A DNA stretch of 64,000 bases from Selaginella moellendorffii. Taxonomy: Eukaryota > Streptophyta > Lycopodiopsida > Selaginellales > Selaginellaceae. How positions within the stretch are numbered: position 1 is the stretch's first letter; every line of letters begins with the position of its first letter. Positions 46,140 to 56,482 of the stretch are shown here, in pieces. Below the pieces are notes generated by a model, which saw nothing but the letters and a program-made list of their open reading frames with translations, had not been told where the DNA came from and ran no database searches. The DNA lies in contig NW_003314298.1 of the NCBI RefSeq assembly GCF_000143415.4, positions 313,561 to 377,560 of the forward strand, read 5' to 3'. Made by a program: the position numbers and the translations under genes.

Positions 46140-46780
46140 TGAGATTGGGGCTAAGGGGCCTTGAGTGGGAGTGAGCATGGACTCGGGTGGTGCCGAAGGG
46201 GCCACCCAAGGAAGTGCTTAAGAGTAGCTCCCACTCCCAGAAGGGAAACCGACTACAATGCTCCCGACTCATGTGGAGTGGTGCCCCACTTAAGTATCTT
46301 GTGGCTGATTGGTCCTCACCTTTTCTAGAGGCTTGGGCCTTCCCTTCGGGATGGAAGTGGGGGAGTAAGGGTACCCATATTGGACCGTTACACCATGATG
46401 TTTCCCCTCAGTGTCCCAAAGCAAGCGTTGCACCGAAGGTTTGGGATTTATAGGGTCCTATGATAAAATCTTGTTCTATTAAGGGATGTTAGGAACCTGG
46501 TGGCTTGGTGTGCTTGGCTATTTATGCCTATAGGGAGTGTAGCCAAATCTTAAGCTAAGTTTAATCCGGGGAAAGGGATTGGGAGAGATTTGGGAATCTG
46601 TGGATGGATGGATAATGCTCCATTGCTCATCCAGTGAGTAGCTAAAACCAAGTAAAACCAAGTAGAAGCTGGTATAATAGGAAAGAACCTTGGCGAGGGA
46701 ACTTAACTAAGGTGAAGGCCATAGTGGTTGGATAGACGAAGTAAGCTAGCAAATTGAAAAGAAAAATTTTGTGGCTTACA
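46140..46780 (+). repeat. 5' LTR of element A
   Basis: Begins TGAGATTGGGG and ends GTGGCTTACA. Preceded by a G-tract (about 46122-46138). Confidence 0.85.
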
Positions 46781-46783
46781 ATT

Positions 46784-46796
46784 TGGTATTAGAGCC
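46784..46796 (+). promoter_or_regulatory. Primer-binding site of element A, initiator tRNA-Met type
   Basis: TGGTATTAGAGCC, three bases after the LTR. It differs by one base from the classic plant TGGTATCAGAGCC site complementary to initiator tRNA-Met, and by two from the complement of the tRNA gene at 36313-36384. Confidence 0.85.
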
Positions 46797-46839
46797 TTTT
46801 CCTTAGTTCTAGCGAAGAATAAAGGTCGATTGCTGGGAG

Positions 46840-47468
46840 ATGGCGAAGACAGTCTTGCACAAGGAGGACTCCAGTGAGGAATCTTCCAAACATAAGTCCA
46901 GTGGAGAGGTTTGGTTATCCAAAGCTCGATTGGACATTCTAAAAGGACAATTGGCACAAACCAATGCCCTACTAGAGACCCTCATATACAAGCTAAAGCA
47001 TGACAAGAAGCGAAAGAAAAAGCCAAAAACTACAAAGGCTAATAGTGTGGAAGGCGTGGAACCTTTAGCGGGGATTGAGGTAGAACCGAACAAGGTTAAA
47101 TAAACCAAAGTGGAATCAGTCTCCCAGGCAGTTTCCAAGTACAAACCAAAGCCCCTATCAGTCTTCAAGGGAGTGAATAATTATAAAGTGCTAGAGTATT
47201 GATTTTACGATATGGAAGATTATTTACTAAAGTTGCAGTTACCAAGCTCGAAGAAGGTCTTATGTGCAAAACTATACTTGGCAGATAATGCTAAGTCATG
47301 GTGGAGAATAACAGAGGCTAACGAAGGACCGGTGGCCACTTGGGAAATGATGAAGGCGAAGATCTATGCAACCTACATTTCATTGAATACTACTTTACAC
47401 CTAAGGGATGAACTAAGCAGGCTGAAGCAAGTAAGAACCATCCAAGAGTATGTGAATTTGTTTATGGC
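46840..47468 (+). pseudogene. Element A gag, 5' part
   Basis: MAKTVLHKEDSSEESSKHKS starts the frame. After a stop at 47101, gag resumes with YLLKLQLPSSKKVLCAKLYL, WWRITEANEGPVATWEMMK and IQEYVNLFMA, the retrotransposon gag core. Broken off by element B. Confidence 0.8.
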
Positions 47469-47855
47469 TGTCAAGATCCCCAACAAGATCAAGACTGGAA
47501 AATGCAAAAGACAAAGAGAAAAACTAGTGGAAACAAAGAAGAAGCCTTAGACTGGTGTTGATTCAGATTGTGGATAAATGGAACAAGGCTAACCTATATA
47601 TACTATAGGTTGATGAAGCTCCACCACTCTTGGATCGAGGACGGCCTAAATATAGCTGAGGTCGAAGAGGCGCCACATCATTATCAGGAATGTGGCTCAA
47701 GACTCAGGAATCGTGCAGGAAATCAGAGAGTCAGGAATAGGGAAGAGTCTCGAGAGTTAGGAATAGGGAAGTGTCTCGAGAATCAGGAATGTGGTCTGCA
47801 GGTTAGGAATCCAGCAAGATTCAGGAATGTGGTATGAATTGGGGGATTCCTGACA
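47469..47855 (-). repeat. LTR of element B (3' LTR of the minus-strand element)
   Basis: 387 bp, terminal TG/CA. Contains several near-identical short units of the type TCAGGAATAGGGAAG. Confidence 0.92.
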
Positions 47856-47866
47856 GTACCCCCTCC

Positions 47867-49450
47867 TCAAGAACAAGTGGAATGAGGACGTGAATGAGAA
47901 CGAAGAGGAGGATGAGATGGGCGGTGAAGGACGGGAGATGGAGAAAAAGAATGAGGACTGGGATGAGAAGGATAGCAGCGGTGGAAGTCCTGAACAAGGT
48001 CAGGAGAATGAATCAGGTTGTCCGCAGGTTCCCAAGTGCGTTCTTCAGGTCTATAACCCTTCCAGTCGACCAAATAATAGAGTTTAGACCATGAGATCTT
48101 GGAATCAAGGATGTCTTGAACCTTGTACTCAGACCCATCCTCGAGCTGTATTGGTGGAGGCAGAGGAATGACCCAATTTGGAATAGGACTGGGAATATAA
48201 GGCTCAAGGAGACAGGAGTGTAAAACGGGGTGAATTTGATAGGAGGAGGGAAGTGCAAGGTGATAAGTAACAGGATTAATGATAGTAATGATAGGGAAAG
48301 GACCTAGGCGTTTGAAATCGAGTTTGGGACAAGGCCTGGTGGTGGAGATATTTCATCTGAGGAGCCAGACTTTATCCCCAATATTGTAAGGGGAACAACC
48401 CTGACAATGGGCATTGGCAAATGTTTTATGAAATTCCTAAGCACGATGGAGGTGGAAGGAGATGGAGTTGTGGATTTCCTTGAGGTTGGAGACAAATGTC
48501 TCAGAGTGGGGATTTGAATGAGAGGATTCGGATGGAGAAGGAAGTGAGAGATTGAATTGGGGATTTTGGCCAGAGTTTGCAAAGAAGGGGGAAACTCGAA
48601 GAGAGGAGTGAACAGAGTTGTTATAGGAGAACTCAGCAAGGGGAAGGATATTGAACCAGTCATCTTGATGATAGTTGATGAAGCACCTTAGGAATTTTTC
48701 TAACGTCTGAATCGTTCGCTCGGACTGTCCATCAGTTTGAGGATGATATGCCGAAAAGAGGTTGGCCTTCACTCCAAGCAGCTACAAAAACCATTGCCAA
48801 AAATGAGAGATGAACTGAGGTCCCCAATCCGAAACCACATCTGCAGGAATCCCATGAAGTCGGAAAATTTCCCTAAATACCAGTTTTGCCATGTCCTTGC
48901 CCGAAAACTCCTTCGTACATGGCAGGAAGTGCGCAATCTTTGTGAAGCAATCCACCACGACTAAAATGCTGTTGAAGCCTCCAGAACTTGGAAGATCACT
49001 CAAGAAATCCATGGAGATGGATTCCCAAGGACCTGAAGGGATCGGGAGGGAACGAAGCAAATCTGAAGGAAGATGGCGAGGTACCTTATTTCGGGAGCAA
49101 GTGTCACAAGAGGTAACAAAAGTTTTGATGTAGTCGTCCATGTGAGGCCACCAAAAGTCCCGTGCAACCAGCTCATAGGTTTTTGCGATGCCGAAGTGAC
49201 CAGCAGTCGGGCTATCGTGGCATGCCATCAGGACCAACCTTCAAGCATCACCTTTAGGAACGTAAAGTTGCTCCCCACGGTACAACAAGCCATCTAAGAA
49301 CTCGAACTCGTCAAATTGCCGACAGTCGGGAGTCACTGGCTGTCCAGCCTGAAGATGGGGGAAAATGTCGCTGGCGAGTTCATCAGATTGAAGATCGTTT
49401 CTAATCACATCCATCAAGGAGGAGTCCTGAGGGGCTAGGGAAATTGCCAT
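47867..49450 (-). pseudogene. Element B integrase and chromodomain remnant
   Basis: Minus-strand frames show the integrase zinc-finger region (HDSPTAGHFGIAKTYELVAR, CDTCSRNKVPRH), core strings (GPWESISMDFLSDLP, ILVVVDCFTKIAHFLPC, VVSDWGPQFISHFWQ, SAYHPQTDGQSERTIQTLE) and a C-terminal chromodomain (VDWKGYRPEERTWEPADNLI). The usual Arg after the second catalytic Asp is Trp. Frames are interrupted by stops. Confidence 0.88.
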
Positions 49451-49679
49451 AACTTGAAGCCGATTAGGACCAAGGATAACTTGATCCTACTGATCGAAGG
49501 CAGGATTACCAGGCCTGAGACTAAGATTCCCGCCTTGAAAGAGCATCAGGAAGGCCTTGAAGCTTTCCAGGTCTATACTTTATAACAAAGTCAAACCGAC
49601 TCAGGAATTGTGCCCACCTTGTTTGATGACGGCTCAAAACTCAGGAAGTGGCAAAGTACTCGAGATTTTTGTGATCCGT

Positions 49680-51117
49680 CTAGACTGTTGTTTGATGGCC
49701 CACCCCGTCCAAGAAACGGCGCCACTCTCCAAAGGAATCCATGATGGCAAGGAGCTTCTTGTCGTGGATTTCGTAATTGATCTCCACAGGCTGGAATTTC
49801 CGAGAATGGAAAGCGACCGGATGAAGTTCTTGATTTGCTCTGAGTTGAGACAGCACAGCACCGATGGTAAAGTCGGAGGCGTCAGCCTCGATGAAGAAAG
49901 GTTGTGAGGGATCAGCGTGGATCAAATCGAGAGCAGAACTGAAGGCCACCTTGAGTGTGTCGAAGGCCTGCTAGGCAACAACAGACCAAGAGAAGGGAAC
50001 ATCCTTGTGAGTGAGATGCGTGAGAGGAAGGACAATGTTAGAGTAGTGATCAATGAATTTGCGGTAGAAGTTGGCAAAGCCAGGGAAAACCTGAATGTTC
50101 GACATTGATTGTGGACAGTCCCATTTGAGAATAGTCTTGACTTTGGTAGGATCCATTGTGATACCCTCAAGAATGACAATGTATCCAAGGAACTCTACAG
50201 ATTGCTGATCAAATGAACATTTCTCAAGCTTCGCGTATAGGCCGTGTTCTTGCAGCTTCGCTAGCACCTGTAAGCAACAAAAGGGAACGACTCAAGAGAC
50301 GATCCATAAGGGTTCAAATATAAAGGGAAAGGGCCTATGAACAAAAATGCACCTCTTTTTCCAATCGGTTAAGGGTCTTGGGATATTTGGGGTTAAACGT
50401 CCTTGGGTTTGAGTAGTACTGGGCTGGGTGACTTCCCGGGAAGTCCAAACTCACAGCACCTTGCGTACATGTTTGTCGTGCTCCTCCTGAGTTTTTGAGT
50501 AGATGAGGATGTCATTGAGGTAGACGATCACCATCTGATCAAGAAACTCCCGAAAGACGTCGTTCGCCATGTGTTGGAAAACTGCTGGAGCATTTGTCAA
50601 GCCAAATGGCATGACAGTGTACTCGAAGTGGCCATAGCGGGTTCAAAACGAAGTCTTCCATTCATCACCAGGCCTGATCCGGATCAGGTTGTATGCTCCA
50701 CGGAGGTCGATCTTGGTGAAGAAGCGGGGGCAGCGGATAACAGTTCCAAACAGTCACCTTGTTCAAACCTCAGTAGTTGATGACTAGCCGCAAACTCCCA
50801 TCCTTCTTCTTGACAAAGAAGACAAGCGCTTTAGTCGGGGATTGCGAATGCTGAATGTACCCTGAGGCAAGGTTCTCATCCACGTACTTTTTGAGGGCCT
50901 TAAGCTCGGACGGGGATAACCTGTAGATAGGCCCCCACGGAGGTGACTCTCCTTCCTGTAAATCAATGGGACAGTCATAAGGCCGATGAATAGGCAGTAC
51001 ACTAGCTTTTTCCTTGTCAAACACATCCCCAAAATCATGATACTTCTCAAGAAGACTGATAAAAGAAACATGCAAAGCAAAAAGGAAAATAGGTTCTTTA
51101 TGAAAGAGTTCTTTCAT
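49680..51117 (-). pseudogene. Element B reverse transcriptase / RNase H remnant
   Basis: RT N-terminal part MKELFHKEPIFLF to KKKDGSLRLVINY is followed by a TGA at 50770-50772, where the family has Arg before GLNKVT. The palm, including the DD motif region, lies at about 50480-50760. It is interrupted at 50269-50460 by a solo LTR. RNase H (FIEADASDFTIGAVLSQLR, AFHSRKFQPVEINYEIHDKK) follows at 49680-49949. Confidence 0.85.
50269..50455 (+). mobile_element. Solo LTR carrying a 5S rRNA-like sequence (Cassandra-type TRIM)
   Basis: 187 bp beginning TGTAAG and ending CTCACA, flanked by the 5-bp duplication GCACC (50264-50268 and 50456-50460). Its absence restores the reading of sister element C. 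Positions about 50391-50446 match the 3' half of plant 5S rRNA: GTTAAACGTCCTTGGG against box A, GAGTAGTACTGGG against the intermediate element, and CTGGGTGACTTCCCGGGAAG against box C and beyond. Cassandra elements are the known LTR family with 5S-derived LTRs. Orientation is plus, opposite to element B. The 5' half of 5S is not clearly recognisable. Confidence 0.85.
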
Positions 51118-51404
51118 AATGCTTGTGGAGATAAGAGGAGGCGTACGAATAAATGGAATGATGAGATGAGGATATTGTCCAGGGTAAGATGGAAGAGAGC
51201 AAAAAGAAGAAGGTGAAAACTTCGTAGAGTCAAGAATAGAACCCCGATTTGAGTTTAGGGAACTTTTCCTGATTCGGACTCAATGAACACCAAGGGAAGT
51301 CGTGGGAGATGGTGATGTGGGAGAGATGAGCTGATTCCTTCCAACTGAGTGTCCAAGGCAAGGAGTTGGAACTCTACAACGTATATTGAGGCAGGACGAG
51401 ACTC

Positions 51405-51860
51405 CTAAGAGAGATGTCTCATCTTTGTGGTAGCAGCCTGAACCCGATCCGTCTCACCAAAACATGCTTCGAGCTTCTCTTTGAATAATTGAAGATCCAT
51501 CAGCTCCGGAACCACGACCCCTTTCATGCTCTTCTCTAGAAGAGGAGAAAACCATGACAAAGCTGCACCTTCGAGCAACGTCCCAATCACGCTGATTTGA
51601 AACTCGGGAGTGGGGTACCGCTGATGTTGAAGTGCGAAGATCAACTCTATCTAGTTTAAGAATCCGCAAAGCTCCAAACGCTTGCCTGAAAATTTCGCCG
51701 GGAAACTCACCTTCAGTTCAGGAACTTTGCTGGATCCTTGAGCCGAAAGTGAAGCAAGCTCCTGCTGCATGCGAATAAGGGTCGCCTTCAGCTTGGTTTT
51801 CTCAGACTGGATTTTTGCAAGGACTTCGGCAAAGAAACCAGGATGGCTTGGAGACTCCAT
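51405..51860 (-). pseudogene. Element B gag remnant
   Basis: Starts MESPSHPGFFAEVLAKIQS. A TAG at 51651-51653 interrupts LNxIELIFAL, at the same codon as in element C. Continues IGTLLEGAALSWFSPLLEKS. The C-terminal gag, zinc knuckle and protease are deleted (junction near 51240-51400). Confidence 0.85.
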
Positions 51861-51961
51861 CGGCAGAAAGAATGGAAAAAAGGGGGAAAAAAGGCAAAGG
51901 CAGTCAAACAATCAAAACGAGCTAAAGGAAAAAAAATGAAAAAACACAATCTGAATCAAAC

Positions 51962-52348
51962 TGTCAAGACCCCCAACAAGATCAAGACTGGAAAATGCAA
52001 AAGACAAAGAGAAAAGCTAGTGGAAACAAAGAAAAGGCCTTAGACTGGTGTTGATTCAGATTGTGGAAAAATGAAACAAGGCTAACCTATATATACTATA
52101 GGTTGATGAAGCTCCACCACTCTTGGATCAAGGACAGCCTAAATATAGCTAAGGTTGAGGAGGCACCACATCATCATCAGGAATGTGGCTCAAGACTTAG
52201 GAATCGTGCAGGAAATCAGAGAGTCAGGAATAGGGAAGAGTCTCGAGAGTCAGGAATAGGGAAGTGTCTCGAGAATCAGGAATGTGGTCTGTAGGTTAGG
52301 AATCCAGCGAGATTCAGGAATGTGGTATGAATTGGGGGATTCCTGACA
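51962..52348 (-). repeat. LTR of element B (5' LTR of the minus-strand element)
   Basis: 387 bp, same ends and length as the partner LTR. Confidence 0.92.
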
Positions 52349-52884
52349 ATGGCGAGGAAGATCCTTGTCATGGACATGGGTGATATGAAAGCATTCTATG
52401 CCTTCATATCAAGCTTCCAAACCTAGGCTTGAGGCAAGGTGATGTGTTGGAACCTGACCAACTACAAAGAAACGTTAGATGCAGTTATCAAGGTGCATTT
52501 CAATGATAACTTGCGAAAAGGTAACACAATAGGGTCAGTGTCCACGTTTAGTAAATGGGCCAAACCAAGGGGGACATATGGCAAAGGGAAATGCAAGAAG
52601 AGTTTCTCTAAAAATGAGTCCTCAGGTTCTGGAAAGGCAAATCCGGTGGCCAACGAACAAGTATATGGGAGAGTTATGTGAAAAGGGACAAACTCACAGA
52701 TAAAAAGGTCAAGTCTACTAGTAGTGTGGGAAACAACATACGCTTCAACTACAGTGAAGCAAAACACTTTTCGAGGGAATGTCCCTACCCAAAGAAAGCT
52801 AGAGCTAATATAGCCATTAAGTCGAGTGAAATTCAAATTGAGGTATATAATCCAATCTCTAACTCAAAGTTACTCATTACATGA
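52349..52884 (+). pseudogene. Element A gag, continued after element B
   Basis: The gag frame resumes after the ATGGC duplication (DMGDMKAFYAFISSFQ). A degenerate zinc knuckle follows near 52739-52790 (FNYSEAKHFSRECP, two of the expected Cys replaced). Several stops. Confidence 0.75.
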
Positions 52885-52899
52885 ACAACTTTGATAGAG

Positions 52900-54800
52900 A
52901 GTCATTCACAACATTTCCTACCCCTCTAAGGGAAGCTCAGAGGTAGCTTTATTAAGATTTTTATTGACACAAGTGTTTCAGATAATTTTGTGGCTGCAAA
53001 TATAGTTTGGTAAGCCGGACTAATGGTGTAGTGGCTGGGTGAACCAAGGACACTAAATTTTGTTTAAAGTAACCAAAGCACCGATGAGGTACTTCGATAA
53101 ACGAGAGTCGAAGTAGGGATACGGAAAGTAGACATGGATTTCACTATGTTGAACATGGCGGGATTTAATATAATTTTTGGGATGGATTGGTTCAATTGGT
53201 TTGCAATAGTCCTACATGGACAAGGTAGGAACTTTGTGGTATTGGCGAATGCTTGGGGAGAACGATTTAGGGTGGAGGCCCAAGATCTAAAGGTAGGGCA
53301 ATGTAATGCCAAAAACTTTTGCTTAAACCTGATGTCCATGAAAGGACAATTCGCTAAAGGAACCAAGGCAACATTTTTGTGCTTACTCTCATTAAGGAGT
53401 AACAAAAAGACAGGAACAGAAAAAATACTTTTAATGATCCAGCGAGTGTTAAACTAATTCTAAGATACCATGTCAGAGGAGTTACCGACAGAGTTGCCCC
53501 CCGCACGACTGATAGAATATAAAATTGAGCTAATCGAGGGTGCTAAGGCAATAGTTCGTCCCCCCTATCGTTTGAACGAAAAAGAACTCCAAGAGCTCAA
53601 ATGCCAACTAAAAGAGTAAGGTATGTTAGGTTGAGCAAATTGTTGTATGGGGCACTGGTGTTATTTGTGAAAAAGAAAGATGGATCTATCCACATATGTA
53701 TAGATTATTGATTGCTCCATAAATATACAAAGAAGAACAAGTACCCTTTGCCAAGGATTGAGGATTTGTTCAATAGGTTAGGAAAGGCAAAATACTTCTC
53801 GAGGATTGACCTAAGGTCAGGATACTACCAAATCAGGGTAGCAGAGAAAGATGTCAAAAAAACAATCTATCGGACAAGGTATGGGAGCTTTGAGTTTTTG
53901 GTGATGCCCTTTGGGTTGTGCAATGTGCCAGCAACGTTTTCGGCACTAATGAACTATATCTTTGTACCCTATTTAAATCATTTTCTAGTCATCTATATTG
54001 ATGACATCCTGATCTATAACGAAACACAAGAGGAGCATGCAAAACACTTGACGAAGGTGTTTGAGAAACTAAAGGAACACAAATTGTATGCTAAAGAGAG
54101 CAAATGTGATTTTTCTTAACAAAATGTAATGTTTCTCAAACATATAGTGGGCAAGGACAAGCTCAAGGTGGACCTTGAGAAGGTCCAAGTGATCCAGGAA
54201 TGAGAGTGACCATCGAATGTACATGAGTTGAAGGCGTTCCTGGGCCTATGCAACTACTATCGAAAGTTTATCAAACACTATTCAAGAGTAGCCTTGCCCT
54301 TAACAAACCAAACAGGTAAAGGGAAGATGGTATGGACAGCAGAATGTGAGGTGGCATTTGTCCACCTCATAGGGAAGTTGAGGAAGACTCCCGTGTTGGC
54401 ATTACCAAACTTTAGTAAAGATTTTGAGGTAGAAACGGATGCTTTAGATTTTGCGTTGGGCACAGTTTTGAAGCAAGACAACCATCTAGTGATATTCTTC
54501 TCGAATAAGTTAGACAAGGCTCAGCAAAAGTGGCCTGCCCACAAGAAGAAATTATTTGCGGTGATCAAGATGCTCAAAGAGTGGCAATACTACCTTAGGA
54601 GGCACTTCAAAATTTACATAAATAATATGGCAATGAAACACTTCTGCTCGTAGCCCAACATAAGAGGGAAACAAGGTTGGTGGGCCAATACTTTGGCCGA
54701 GTTTGATTGCGAGATTTTGTATAAACCTGGGAAGAGCAACATCGTGGCGAATGCTCTAAGTCGAAAGGCAAGCTTGAAGTTGGCGGTATCTAGCGCAACA
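52900..54800 (+). pseudogene. Element A protease, reverse transcriptase and RNase H remnant
   Basis: Protease end (GFNIIFGMDWFNW), then [60 protein letters not shown] and the YIDDILIY active site, all in one 136-residue frame (53712-54119). After a stop comes RNase H (FLGLCNYYRKFIKHYSRVAL, FEVETDALDFALGTVLKQD, WPAHKKKLFAVIKMLKEWQY). Interrupted by stops at 54117 and 54651. Confidence 0.88.
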
Positions 54801-55040
54801 ACAACCTTTTAGGATGATGTGCAGACAGCATATGAGAATGATGGTTTAACACAAGAAGTGTTGCTAAGGAATCAAAAGGCGCAGGATGCTCACTAGAGAG
54901 GTGAGCTACTAATGGAAGAAAAAATAAGTTATACAGAACACAATAAACTCATCTATTATAAACAAACGAGAATGTATGTTTTAGAAGGGGAACTAAGAAA
55001 GGTAGCCTTAGAAGAGTGTCATGATGGACCTTTTGCAGGA
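54801..55040 (+). pseudogene. Element A integrase start
   Basis: The frame LRKVALEECHDGPFAG is the integrase zinc-binding start (H of the HHCC finger). It is cut by element C in GPFAG|H; the His codon follows at 59239 after the duplicated CAGGA. Confidence 0.75.
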
Positions 55041-55401
55041 TGTCAGGAATCCCCCAATTCTTGCCACATTCTTGACTCTCGCCGGATTCCTAACCTGCAG
55101 ACCACATTCCTGACTCTCGAGACACTTCTCTATTCCTGACTCTCTGATTTCTTGTACGATTCCTGAGTCTTGAGCCACATTCCTGATGATGATGTGGCAC
55201 CTCCTCGATCTCAGCTATATTTAGGCCGTCCTCGATTCAAGAATGGTGGAGCTTCATCAACCTATAGTATATATAAGTTAGTTTTGTTCCATTTCTCCAT
55301 AATCTTAATCAACGCCAATCTAAGGCCTCTTCTTTGTTTCCACTTACTTTTCTCTTTGTCTTTTGCATTTTCCAGTCTTGATCTTGTTGGGGGTCTTGAC
55401 A
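55041..55401 (+). repeat. 5' LTR of element C
   Basis: TGTCAGG...CTTGACA. 26 bp shorter than its partner, through loss of one of the internal CTATTCCTGACTCTC units. Confidence 0.9.
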
Positions 55402-55500
55402 GTTTGATTTAGATTGTGTTTTTTCATTTTTTGCTTTAGCTCGTTTTGATTGTTTGACTGCCTTTGCCTTTTTTTCCCCTTTTTTCTTTCTTCTTGCTGA

Positions 55501-56468
55501 TGGAGTCTCCAAGCCATCCTGATTTCTTTGCCAAAGACCTTGCAAAAATCCAGTCTGAGAATACCGAGCTAAAGGCGACCCTTATTCACATGCAGCAAGA
55601 GCTTGCTTCACTTTCGGCTATAGGATCCAGCAAAGTTCCTGAACCAAAGGTGAGTTTCCCGGCGAAATTTTCAGGCAAGCGTTTGGAGCTTCGCGGATTC
55701 TTAAACTAGATAGAGCTGATCTTCGCACTTCAACATCAGCAGTACCCCACTCCCGAGTTTCAAATCAGCATGATTGGGACATTGCTCGAAGGTGCAGCTT
55801 TGTCATGGTTTTCTCCTCTTCTGGAGAAGAGCATGAAAGGGGTCGTGGTTCCGGAGCTGATGGATCTTCAATTATTCAAAGAGAAGCTCGAAGCATGTTT
55901 TGGCGAGACGGATCAGGTTCGGACTGCTACCATAAAGATGAGATGTCTCTCTCAAGGGTCTCGTCCTACCTCGATCTATGCTGTAGAGTTCCAACTCCTT
56001 GCCTTGGACACTCAGTGGGATGAGCGGTCCTTGATTGACCAATTTCGTTTTTGCCTCAACAACAGTGTCAAGAATTTGTTGCTCACCATAGAGGATCCCA
56101 AGGACTTATCGGACGCCATCAACAAAGCTGTTCGATATGACAATCGTCTCTTTGAACATCGTCAGGAAAGTCGCCGCGCCGCTGTTTTTCCATCCCAGAC
56201 TCAGGAATCCCAGCTTGAGTCTTTGGGGCATACTCTTGAACCTACTCCTCCGGTCCCGATAGATATTTCTGGTACTCCCCGACTCATTAGAGGGAAGTTG
56301 AGTCCTGCTAAGAAGCAACATCGAATATCTCATAATCTTTGCCTCTACTGTGCTGATCCTAATCACAAAGCAGCTGTGTGTCCCAAGAAGCCTCGCCGAC
56401 TGCTTGAGTTCACTCTACCTCAAAGTCCACCTCTGTTGCAGTTGGGAAACGACCCCGTCCGAACATAG
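55501..56468 (+). pseudogene. Element C gag with internal TAG
   Basis: MESPSHPDFFAKDLAKIQSE starts gag. TAG at 55707-55709, then the same frame runs 250 more codons: LLEGAALSWFSPLLEKS, FRFCLNNSVKNLLLTIED and a zinc knuckle CLYCADPNHKAAVCPKKP. Apart from that one stop codon the gag is intact. Confidence 0.88.
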
Positions 56469-56482
56469 TAGGAGCTATCTAT

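Larger units (their letters stand above)
47469..52348 (-). mobile_element. Chromodomain Ty3/gypsy element (chromovirus) B
   Basis: Two 387-bp LTRs (47469-47855 and 51962-52348), read on the minus strand as TGTCAGG...CTTGACA, flanked by the 5-bp target duplication ATGGC at 47464-47468 and 52349-52353. A polypurine tract lies next to the left LTR (47856-47868 on the minus strand, AGGAGGGGGTAC). Internal order on the minus strand is gag, RT, RNase H, integrase, chromodomain. Relative to sister element C it lacks the gag C-terminus, protease and pre-RT region, and it carries a solo LTR in RT. I count roughly 17 differences between the two LTRs. Inserted in the gag of element A. Confidence 0.93.

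Noticed and set aside
50268-50459. Intron-like insertion (GTGAG...TTACAG) in element B's RT, considered as an introner
   Set aside because: The TG...CA ends, the 5-bp duplication and the 5S-like content fit a solo LTR better; splice-like ends are coincidental.
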